From JBBECJ01 sp963763325 (lineage in GTDB: Bacteria > Chloroflexota > Chloroflexia > Thermomicrobiales > CFX8), in the NCBI GenBank assembly GCA_963763325.1, contig CAVXOL010000002.1, forward strand, positions 186,001 to 250,000: a stretch of 64,000 nt of DNA, in the 5' to 3' direction. Numbering within the stretch: the first letter of the stretch is position 1; every line of letters begins with the position of its first letter. The translations under genes and the position numbers were made by a program. The notes beneath the pieces are model-generated. The model was not told the origin of the DNA, made no database searches, and saw only the letters and a list, made by a program, of their open reading frames with translations. Shown one piece after another: positions 52,734-60,518 of the stretch.

Positions 52734-55577
52734 TCAGGCGGAAGATGCTCTCCGGTCGTCGTTCTCGTCCAGACCCGTTGCTGAGGTGTCGCGCTCATAG
52801 GTAGCGGCGTCGCTGGCTGTCAGCAGACCGAGCGCGCGTGCCTTGTACAGCGCCTCAGCGTGCGTCCAGACACCAAGCTTGCCATGCACACTCTCGATGT
52901 GACGCTTCACGGTGAAGCCGGAGAGCCGCAAGGCGTCAGCAATTTCATTATTGGAATACCCATCGGCGATCATCCGCAACACATCGAGTTCGCGTGCGCT
53001 GATCGGGTCGTCTGTCGCTCCCCGATCAACCATCGTTAGATGCTCTTCCGGTTCGCCCAGCACGTCCAGAATTCGCTGACAGTACGCAGGCGAAACCGAA
53101 TCTCCCTGCACAAGCTGCAGCAGTTGCGTCATCGGTAAACCGTTGTCGGCGAAAACGTGCAGATAACCGCCTCGTTCGCCGTAACGAAGCGCGCGACGGA
53201 GCGCGTCAGTGGCTTGACCGAGATTGGCGGTTTCCAGGTGGGCGAGCGCCAGCAGGACATAGATCTCGATGGCGTCGCCAATCCGGCCATCGCCCTCTGC
53301 AGCTACCAGGCAACGCGTCAACAGGCCGATGGTCTCCTCAGGGGATCCCTGCGCGATCAGCATACGTGCGTACACCAGGTGTTCATGCAACTTTTCAAAT
53401 TTTGGAAGGTCATCTGGCGCGAGCCTGCGAGTCGTGGGCCCATTCCAGCGCGGTGCCGATGTCCCCGTGCGACAGTCGAATGCGGACGGACAATGCCTGG
53501 GCGATGCCGGCATGCCACGCCAGTCCGGCGCCGCGCGCTCGGGCCACGGCGAGTTCGGCATACTCCAACGCCTGACTTGTCTCGCGGCGCGACCACGCCA
53601 GCCGAGCCTGAGCCATGCGCAGATCCCAGAGACCGAAACCGAGTGGGCTATTGTCGACGTTCGCCTGGCACTCATCGAGTAATTGCTGGGCGTGTTCGAA
53701 TTGGTGCCGCTCGCGCTTGATTTGTGCCAGACAGGTTAACGCGAGACGCCGGCTGACGATATATGAATCCGGACTGGCGGGAATTGCCTCGTAGCAGGCA
53801 GTCGCGTCATCGAGTCGTCCCTGAAGCATCCGAACGTGCCCAAGCTGAAGTATCACCATCGCCTCGTAGATCGGCGCGCTGTGCGCAACTGCGTACGCGT
53901 GGGCAGCCAACAGCTCCTGGGCCGCGTCATCTGCCCTTCCCTGACGATACATCCCGCTACCGGCCTGAATGCGAGTCAGCGCGTCAATACGTCGCCGCAG
54001 CTGCAGCGGATTGATCGTGGGGAGACGAGCCAACGAGGACGGAGTGAACGCTTGTCGTTCGTGCCGAGCCAGGAAATCCTGCGCCTGCCTGGCGTACTGG
54101 AGCGTTGGCATACCGTCGGCGTAGTACCGGTTCAACTCAGCAAATGCACAACAGACATTCGCCAATCCAAGCGTATCGTTGGTTGCCTCATATATCTGCT
54201 GTGCCGGGGCCAGCAGGCCCGCTACGTCGGACAGGGCACCGGATCTGAAGATGCGCCCAGGCCGCCATGACGGCCAGTTCCGCGTCTGACGCGATCAGCT
54301 GTTCCGGCAATGCTCTCAGCCAACCAAGTGTGGTCGTGATCTCTTCTTGACCAAACATGGAGGTCACAGCCGGGACAATCATCATGGCCGCATGGGCCCA
54401 ATCCTCACCGGCGAGCGCATAGTCGATTGCTTCCCGCGTCATTCCTTCCCGTTCGCACCAATAGCCCGCTCGACGGTACAGAACGATGCGCTCTCGCTTC
54501 GTGAGGATGACGTTCGCCCGCTGGCGCAGGAAGTCCCGGAAGAGCGGCTGGTATTCGAACCACCTGCCGGTTGCGTCGAGTGCCACCAGGAACAGGTTCG
54601 ACTGCCGTACCCGCTCCAAAAAACCAGTCAGCGACGGGCTGACGTCCAGAACTTCTCGACACAGATCGCTGGAAATGCGGTTGAAGAGCGCGGTTCTGAG
54701 CAGGAATGCCTGCAGCTCGGGCGATTGTTTCTCCAGCACCTCCTGAAGAAGGAAGTCCTTCACCAGTTGATTCGTCGAATCAAAATGATTCAGAAGATCT
54801 TCCCCGGATGTTTCGCTATCGGCGAGCGTGATGGCGAACATCTGCAGGCCGGCAACCCAGCCGTCCACCCGATCGTGAAGGGTGTGAACATCATCGTCCG
54901 ACAACTCGATGCCCATGACGTCGCAGAATCCCTGGGTTTCTGCCAGCGTGAAGCGCAGATCGCTCGCGTCGATGTGCTGCGGCTGCACATCGTGCGTCAA
55001 CCACCTGAGCGACCGTGGAGTCGAGGAACGGCCGCTAATGATGATGCGTACCACCGATGGCTGGTGATCGGTGAGCGCCAGGATCACGTCATGCGCCGCG
55101 TCCGATTCGATCAGGTGATAGTCGTCGAGGATGAGGACAAACGGCGTCGCCATGCTGCCAAGATCGGCAAGCAATTCCGTCACCGATTGTGCGCGATCGA
55201 CCGTGCGCCCCTCGCCTCCTGGGTCGTGCAACCTGGTCGGTGGCTGACCGGACCCACGAATCGCTGCCGACAGGTAGGCAACCAGGAGACGAGGATCGTT
55301 CTCAGTTTGCCGTCAGTGCCACCCAGTTCACCGGCAAATCGCTCACTGCGGCCCATTGGGCTAACAATGTTGACTTACCAAACCCGGCCGGAGCAGTCAC
55401 CAAGGTCAGCGGATGGATGACCGCCTTATGCAACTGGTCGATGAGCCGCGGTCGATCAACGCGCCTGTCACGCACCTGGCGCGGTCGGAATCGCGATGAC
55501 AGTAATTCTTCTGCATGCGTCGGGCCTTCCCGCGAGGGAGGGTCGTGAGCAGAATGCAGCATAAGGATTGGCCCCAT
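52734..55577 (-). pseudogene. MalT-like LuxR-family ATPase regulator (LAL), frameshifted, copy 3
   Basis: About 945 residues from ATG 55577 (MGPILMLHSAHDPPSREGPT). P-loop VTAPAGFGKSTLLAQW, then a break near 55305; Walker B PFVLILDDYHLI and FTLAETQGFCDVMGIELSDD, LVKDFLLQEVLEKQSPELQA follow. A second break lies near 54230 and a third near 53420, each time continuing as TPR-like sequence. The C-terminus is a LuxR helix-turn-helix: ISARELDVLRMIADGYSNNE, RLSGFTVKRHIESVHGKLGV. The protein is convergent with the DUF1269 gene. The last 30 residues (ATYERDTSATGLDENDDRR) are an acidic tail absent from the other two. Confidence 0.78.
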
Positions 55578-55888
55578 CTCGAATCCACGGTGCTCGATCA
55601 GGCTGTGTATATGTGAGTTGCGTGACAACGACTTTCAGAACTTTAGGATAACACGCCTTCCATCACACACATTCCCGCACTGGCTGGATCGCCTCGACCG
55701 TCGATCCAGGTTTCGGATTATGCGCTCTGCTGGCGGTTGTTGAACATCGTGACCTGCGGAAGTCATCGGACGCGCCGGAACAATTCATCCGTCGTCCGTA
55801 CGACCGGCAACTACGCCGGATCGGTTGATATGAGCAGCAGGAATCAAGAGTATGTTGTATGCGAGCGATCATTGCGAAGGCAATGAAA

Positions 55889-55950
55889 ATCGATCCGACG
55901 AATCTCCCGATCCCTGCTGTCACTGGAATTGGGGCTATCGTCGGATCGAT
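55889..55950. repeat. Long imperfect palindrome
   Basis: ATCGATCCGACGA (55889-55901) and its exact complement TCGTCGGATCGAT (55938-55950). The pairing continues imperfectly outward to ATG...CAT (about 55883-55960) and inward, so nearly 78 bp can fold on itself. Confidence 0.5.
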
Positions 55951-56041
55951 CCGTTGCATATCCCTCCCGGAAGTCGCTCACACACAACTCCTTCCCCCCC
56001 TTCCCACGGCAGTCCGGCGCGCCCCCCACGCCGCCGGACAC

Positions 56042-56078
56042 CAACCCCGGCTCCCACCAATATCAGGAGCCGGGGTTG
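56042..56078. terminator. Perfect 13-bp hairpin
   Basis: CAACCCCGGCTCC, 11-bp loop, GGAGCCGGGGTTG. It is 114 bp past the stop of the minus-strand membrane protein gene at 56193 and has no T run, so terminator status is tentative. Confidence 0.4.
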
Positions 56079-56192
56079 CGCTGCCGTGCGCGTGTTCGGA
56101 TCAGTCTCACGAGGGTGTTTTCGGTTTGACGTAGCCTTGCCGGACGGACCTGGCGCTGGCACGGCTGACCATGGATGCCCAGCGCGATGAGG

Positions 56193-57059
56193 CTAGGACT
56201 GATCGACAGGTTGAACCTGAGCGGGCTTTGCGGTTTGTGCTACCAGGCGCGCAAACAGACCATATCCGTAAGCCATCATCAGGCAGCCGATCAGGAGCAG
56301 TAGGCCTGTCTGGAGGGCGAGACGGACCGTGAACGCAGTGACGAACTCCCGGATGATCGTCTCTTGCGACGCGTTCTCCACTTTGCTCACCATCCAGACC
56401 CGGACGACTGGCACGGCGACAAAGAGCAGGAGCGCCGAGACGACGACGGTCGTTCCACAACGGCGAACAGCGACCTGTCGGTCATCGCTCAGAACGATGA
56501 CCAGCGCCATCAACCCGATCGCGATGACGCTCGCGATGAAGCCGGTCCAGCGCAGCACCTCAATGTACGGCTCTATCGTGGGAATATCCCGCTCCGCGAA
56601 GAGCTCGATCTCGAGTGTGCCATCCTCAAATTCCAGATCGACTGCCTGCTCCGGCTCGATGACTCGCGCGACCGCGACGACGAGTACCTGGAGGAGGCGG
56701 GACTCGATCGTGATCGTCGGCCGATCGCCGGTCACCATCATTTCGTGGAGTTGTGTCGCGATCGATGCCAGGATCTCCTGGAAGCGCTCACCACCGAGGA
56801 TTCCCGCGACCACCCGTTCGATCGCATCACCGGCAACCGCGTTGGCGATCGGACGCTCCTCCAGCAGCCGCTCAACGATTCGGTCGGCAAGCGCCAGCCG
56901 CACATCTTCCTGATCGAGGACATCGGTCGTCGTTGAAACGAACTGGGAGCTGTTGACGAAGTTGAGTTCGAGCCACGTTGCAACGTTGCCGAGGCAGAGT
57001 CCCACGGCAGCAACGATCAGGAGCGGCAACCACACACGACGCCTCATTGGCGTACCCAT
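56193..57059 (-). CDS. Membrane protein with N- and C-terminal helices and an extracytoplasmic middle
   Basis: 288 residues from ATG 57059 (ATG 57047 possible). One N-terminal helix (VWLPLLIVAAVGLCLGNVAT), a soluble 140-residue segment (DVLDQEDVRLALADRIVERL, IERVVAGILGGERFQEILAS, FEDGTLEIELFAERDIPTIE), then three helices (FIASVIAIGLMALVIVL, VVVSALLLFVAVPVVRVWMV, LALQTGLLLLIGCLMMAYGY). The layout matches a conserved actinobacterial/chloroflexal membrane protein type of unknown function; no motif of an enzyme is visible. Confidence 0.68.
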   Translation of the reverse strand: MGTPMRRRVWLPLLIVAAVGLCLGNVATWLELNFVNSSQFVSTTTDVLDQEDVRLALADRIVERLLEERPIANAVAGDAIERVVAGILGGERFQEILASIATQLHEMMVTGDRPTITIESRLLQVLVVAVARVIEPEQAVDLEFEDGTLEIELFAERDIPTIEPYIEVLRWTGFIASVIAIGLMALVIVLSDDRQVAVRRCGTTVVVSALLLFVAVPVVRVWMVSKVENASQETIIREFVTAFTVRLALQTGLLLLIGCLMMAYGYGLFARLVAQTAKPAQVQPVDQS

Positions 57060-57254
57060 TCGTTCATGACCGCTGGTCGATTCGTGACGAGCTAGCTCGT
57101 CTCTGGTCGACTCGTCTCAGCAGCCTGCGACTCGCCGGCGGTCTGCGTGGCTGGCTGCGTTGCATCCGCACCGACCGCATCATCTGATGGAGTGGAGGTG
57201 ATGTCGGCAGCATATCCGACGACATCGGTGTCAGTCATCGCCACACCGGTCACT

Positions 57255-57476
57255 TCAGCGTGACCCATCGGAGGTGCTGATCCGCTCAACCGCGACCATG
57301 TCACCGGTGTCGATAGCTGTCAGGACAACCTCGTGCCCCACCTCCAGGTCGTGAGCAATGTCCGTACGAATCGATTCGGTCGCAACCCGAGCGCGGTCGA
57401 ACTGGTCGAGAGCACGCTTCGCCGAGTTCTCGTCCTGGAAGGCAGCAATCACGAACTGGACGGGTATCAGACTCAC
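57255..57476 (-). CDS. Short DUF1269-like N-terminal domain protein, perhaps frameshifted
   Basis: 73 residues from GTG 57476 with GGAAGGACGAG upstream. SLIPVQFVIAAFQDENSAKR, ALDQFDRARVATESIRTDIA and EVVLTAIDTGDMVAVERIST resemble the first alpha/beta half of DUF1269 proteins (strand-helix with A-x-x-A-L-x-x-F). The reading frame stops at 57255, but another frame continues from there (GHAEVTGVAMTDTDVVGYAA, an Ala/Thr-rich tail, to 57092), so the product may really be about 125 residues. A direct-repeat element is 105 bp upstream. Confidence 0.5.
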   Translation of the reverse strand: MSLIPVQFVIAAFQDENSAKRALDQFDRARVATESIRTDIAHDLEVGHEVVLTAIDTGDMVAVERISTSDGSR

Positions 57477-57581
57477 CTGACTCGTCCTTCCGAATCGACG
57501 CAACCAGAATCGCGATCAGCCCGACGCAGCCTGAACCGTCACCACGATACCGTCGCCGCCACGGCACGTGATCAAACATGC

Positions 57582-57601
57582 GGACGTAGTCGAGGGGTGT
57601 A
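57582..57601 (-). promoter_or_regulatory. Direct heptamer repeat element (13-bp period)
   Basis: On the minus strand: TACACCC, 6 bp (CTCGAC), TACGTCC, 105 bp before GTG 57476. It is divergent with the copy at 57632. Confidence 0.5.
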
Positions 57602-57631
57602 GTCACCGGTCCTCGCTGTGCCGGCCGCAAC

Positions 57632-57651
57632 GTCGACCAACGACTACACCC
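57632..57651 (+). promoter_or_regulatory. Degenerate direct heptamer repeat element
   Basis: GTCGACC, 6 bp (AACGAC), TACACCC, 63 bp before the gene at 57715. First half weak. Confidence 0.4.
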
Positions 57652-57714
57652 ACCTGGCGCATGGCACGCACACCTTCCAGATGTAGATTGGGTAAGAAAT
57701 GAAGGAGATCAGCA

Positions 57715-57993
57715 ATGACGGAGTTCCGCAGTCGGTCCATACGCCACGTCGACGACACGCAGCACGCCACGGCATCCCAACACCATGCTCTGTATGCCGG
57801 CATCGCGTTGAGTATCTACGCCATGCTGGTCGCTTCTGGCAGCCCTTCCTATGTCACCTGGATAGGTGCGCTGGCCGGCGTTACCACCGTGAAGTCGTGG
57901 TATGACGCTCACCGCATGATGACCCACGATGGACGTGTGCCGGTGATTGCACGGCACCGGCCGACGCCACCTGCCAGCATCGACCGTGAGTAG
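57715..57993 (+). CDS. Small membrane protein
   Basis: 92 residues from ATG 57715 with GAAGGAGATC upstream. Two hydrophobic segments (YAGIALSIYAMLVASG and YVTWIGALAGVTTV) between a polar head and a Pro/Arg tail. No family recognised. Divergent from the 57476 gene, each with its own copy of the element. Confidence 0.6.
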   Translation: MTEFRSRSIRHVDDTQHATASQHHALYAGIALSIYAMLVASGSPSYVTWIGALAGVTTVKSWYDAHRMMTHDGRVPVIARHRPTPPASIDRE

Positions 57994-58160
57994 GTCGGTT
58001 GAACCTGCTGACGACACACGTAGGTCGCCACGGAGTGCGACTCGTCGTGCAGCTAAACCGCATCGGCTTGTACATCGTGAACGGCTGACATCTCTAGACG
58101 GACCGATGACGCTGCTTCCGCGCAATCGACGTAGAACCAGCGATCGCGCCGCAGCTCGAA

Positions 58161-58266
58161 GTTCAGCGATCGGAGAGATTACAGACGGCGCTGGCGTTCT
58201 ACACGCTCGTCATGGCAGCGGGCATGATCAATGGCAGCAAGCTGTCGGACATCATCGGGCGTCGCT
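58161..58266 (+). pseudogene. Fragment of an MFS transporter
   Basis: In one frame it reads LQTALAFYTLVMAAGMINGS then KLSDIIGRR and a stop. This is the second helix and motif-A loop (G-x-L-x-D-x-x-G-R-R) of a DHA2-type MFS carrier like the gene at 230-1870. No other part of a carrier is nearby, so it is a remnant. Confidence 0.5.
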
Positions 58267-58452
58267 GAGCGTTCTACGCTCGGCTTCATGGCGATACGCC
58301 ATGATCTCGATTGCAGTGGCGGGGCTCATCGCGGTGTGGCCGCCCTGTTCCTGCCCGGACGAGTACGGCATACCGCAGCCGAACGGAGCAGCGGGCAACT
58401 GGAGCCATCGGCCGAAATTGAGTCGCTCTCGCCAGAGTCCGCGCCCCAACCA

Positions 58453-58511
58453 CCTGTTAAGAACATCTGAAGTGGTCGGGCTTGCTCCTGTTAAAAGTAT
58501 GTGAAGTGGTC
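58453..58511 (+). repeat. Pair of 25-bp direct repeats upstream of arcA
   Basis: CCTGTTAAGAACATCTGAAG continuing GTGGTC (58453-58477 overall) and CCTGTTAAAAGTATGTGAAG continuing likewise (58487-58511): 21 of 25 positions match, 34-bp period. They sit just before the TACGACG/TACGCCC half-sites and about 230-290 bp from the arcA start. Candidate binding sites of an operon-specific regulator. Confidence 0.5.
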
Positions 58512-58516
58512 CACAT

Positions 58517-58550
58517 TACGACGGCTTACATACGCCCCCAATTTACGCCC
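58517..58550 (+). promoter_or_regulatory. Triple heptamer element upstream of arcA
   Basis: TACGACG (58517), 7 bp, TACGCCC (58531), 6 bp (CCAATT), TACGCCC (58544). The last two are identical with the usual 13-bp period; the first is offset by 14. It ends 188 bp before the arcA start. A TACTAT that could be a -10 box lies about 30 bp later. Confidence 0.62.
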
Positions 58551-58738
58551 GGACGGCTGTACCGCCCGAACGGGCCACTTACTATCATCGGCTCATCAAG
58601 GCGCAGAACGACGCACTACATGTCTGCGTCACAAGCTTGACGCTCCGCAGTCAGTCGGTCTGGCGTAGGGGCATTCCGCCTTCCGAGACGACGGCCACGT
58701 GGCGACCAGATCACATGAGATAAGAGGAGTGTGACGAC

Positions 58739-60001
58739 GTGTCTGCATTCGGTGTTCACTCCGAAGTCGGAAAGCTACGCAAGGTGATGGTCCATCGCCC
58801 GGATCTCAGCCTCAAGCGGTTGACTCCCACCAACCATGATGACCTGCTCTTCGATGATGTCCTCTGGGTCGATCGCGCGCAGCAGGAGCACGACGAGTTC
58901 GTCGCATTGATGCGCAGTCGCGGCGTTGAGGTGTTCTATTTCCAGGAACTCCTCGCTGAGACGCTCGCGGCAAGCGACGAAGCGCGCGGCCTGCTCGTCG
59001 AAGCCGTCGCGTCACCCTACACCGTCGGCTGGTCCGCTGCCGACGAGATTCGCGCGTTCCTGATGAGTCTCGAACCCAGCAAGCTGGCAACGCACCTGAT
59101 CGGCGGGCTCACGGCCGCCGAGGCCGACCTCGACTGGGACGCGCTGCGCGACACGTCGCTGATCGCGGCTGCGATCGACGACGACGGTATCTTCGTCCTG
59201 CCGCCGCTTCCCAATACGTTGTTCACGCGTGACTCATCCTGCTGGATCTATGACGGCGTCTCGGTGAACCCGATGTACTGGCCGGCCCGCCGGCGCGAGG
59301 CGCTGAATGTGTTCGCGATCTACCGCTACCACCCGATGTTCCAGGATGCCGGATTCAACTGGTGGTACCCGGAGCTTGGCGACAGCGGCCGGTTCGATAT
59401 CACCGATTTCGGCCGGGCAACACTCGAAGGCGGCGATGTCCAGCCAATCGGCAATGGGGTCGTGCTGATCGGGATGAGCGAGCGGACTCAGGCGCGCATG
59501 ATCGAACAGATCGCCAGGTCCCTGTTCGCGCAGGGAGGGGCCGAGCGGGTCATCGCCTGTGTGATGGGCAAGGACCGAGCGCACATGCACCTCGACACGG
59601 TCTTCACGATGCTGGATCGCGACAAAGTCACGGCCTATCCAAAGGTCGTCAATGAGATTCGCCCCATCAGCCTTCGACCCGGCCGCAAGGAAGGCGACTT
59701 CCACGTGACGGTCGAAAAGGACTTCATCTCGTGCCTGCAGGACGCGCTCGGCGTCAAGAAGCTGACGGTCGTCGAGACCGGTGGCGACAAGTACCAGCAG
59801 GAACGCGAGCAATGGGACGACGGAAACAACACCGTCGCGATCGAGCCGGGCGTCATCGTCACCTACGAGCGCAACACCTACACGATCGCGAGCATGCGCC
59901 AGGCTGGTGTCGAGGTGCTTCCGATTCATGGGTTCGAGTTGGGCAAGGGTCGCGGTGGCGGACACTGCATGACCTGCCCACTGCTGAGAGACCCTCTCTA
60001 G
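58739..60001 (+). CDS. arcA: Arginine deiminase
   Basis: 420 residues from GTG 58739, with AGAGGAG 9 bp upstream. N-terminal GVHSEVGKLRKVMVHRPDLS, PNTLFTRDSSCWIYDGVSVN (F-T-R-D motif), ATLEGGDVQPIGNGVVLIGM (E-G-G-D), AHMHLDTVFTMLDRDKVTAY (the H-x-D-T histidine/aspartate pair), and the C-terminal GGGHCMTCPLLRDP with nucleophilic cysteine at residue 410. All expected catalytic residues are present. It hydrolyses L-arginine to citrulline and ammonia in the cytoplasm, the first step of the deiminase pathway that yields ATP without respiration and raises pH. First gene of an operon with a carrier, ornithine carbamoyltransferase and NhaC. Confidence 0.97.
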   Translation: MSAFGVHSEVGKLRKVMVHRPDLSLKRLTPTNHDDLLFDDVLWVDRAQQEHDEFVALMRSRGVEVFYFQELLAETLAASDEARGLLVEAVASPYTVGWSAADEIRAFLMSLEPSKLATHLIGGLTAAEADLDWDALRDTSLIAAAIDDDGIFVLPPLPNTLFTRDSSCWIYDGVSVNPMYWPARRREALNVFAIYRYHPMFQDAGFNWWYPELGDSGRFDITDFGRATLEGGDVQPIGNGVVLIGMSERTQARMIEQIARSLFAQGGAERVIACVMGKDRAHMHLDTVFTMLDRDKVTAYPKVVNEIRPISLRPGRKEGDFHVTVEKDFISCLQDALGVKKLTVVETGGDKYQQEREQWDDGNNTVAIEPGVIVTYERNTYTIASMRQAGVEVLPIHGFELGKGRGGGHCMTCPLLRDPL

Positions 60002-60016
60002 CAAGGAGACTGGGCG

Positions 60017-60475
60017 ATGAAGCCATGGGCGATCGTGATTGCCATCGTCGCCGGGCTGGGCATCGTTGCTCTCCTGATCTTCGACAGTGACGAGCGCGGC
60101 TTCACAGACCGCGCAAATGCGGAATCGAGCACGCGGCCAGGACTGCAACTGGCCGCACTGGCCGGCATCGCACCTCCAGAAGATGCCATCGTCGTCATCG
60201 TCGATTCGGAACTGCTGGCGGATCAAATCGAAGCTCAGCTCGAGGAAGTCCGCGAGCACCTCACGGCCGCCAGAGAGCAGGCCGGTGAGCAGGCTCAGGA
60301 CCAGGCGAGAGAGCGACTCGAACAGGCCAATCAGACGCTTGACGACGCTCTGGAGCGCGTCGAAGACGAGGCCGAAGACACCGACAACCTCGCCCGGAAG
60401 TCGAGGCTGGAGCAGGTGCATGCCGCGCTGACATCGATCCAGGACCAGATTGAAGTCTGGCTGGAGCAACTGTAG
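60017..60475 (+). CDS. Unknown membrane-anchored coiled-coil protein of the arc operon
   Basis: 152 residues from ATG 60017 with AAGGAG upstream, 15 bp after arcA. One N-terminal helix (WAIVIAIVAGLGIVALLIF) is followed by a short soluble part (PGLQLAALAGIAPPEDAIVV, IVDSELLADQIEAQLEEVRE) and a long acidic coiled coil (LTAAREQAGEQAQDQARERL, EQANQTLDDALERVEDEAED) to the end. No homologue is known to me in arginine deiminase loci. Its place between the enzyme and the carrier suggests it organises or protects the pathway at the membrane; this is a guess. Confidence 0.7.
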   Translation: MKPWAIVIAIVAGLGIVALLIFDSDERGFTDRANAESSTRPGLQLAALAGIAPPEDAIVVIVDSELLADQIEAQLEEVREHLTAAREQAGEQAQDQARERLEQANQTLDDALERVEDEAEDTDNLARKSRLEQVHAALTSIQDQIEVWLEQL

Positions 60476-60518
60476 TGCTCATGTCACGGGCCAAGTGCGC
60501 GTGCATGGGGAGGTCATG

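Larger units (their letters stand above)
55578..56192. other. Intergenic region with long imperfect palindrome
   Basis: 615 bp without a convincing gene. Contains the imperfect palindrome around 55889-55950 and the perfect hairpin at 56042-56078. Short frames exist on both strands but only because the palindrome reads alike both ways. Confidence 0.4.
57994..58738. other. Gap upstream of the arginine deiminase operon
   Basis: 745 bp without an intact gene. It holds an MFS remnant (58161-58266), a pair of 25-bp direct repeats (58453-58511), and three direct-repeat half-sites (58517-58550) before arcA. Confidence 0.5.

Noticed and set aside
59234..60469. 411-residue minus-strand frame
   Set aside because: Antisense of arcA and the following gene; codon positions follow the plus strand.
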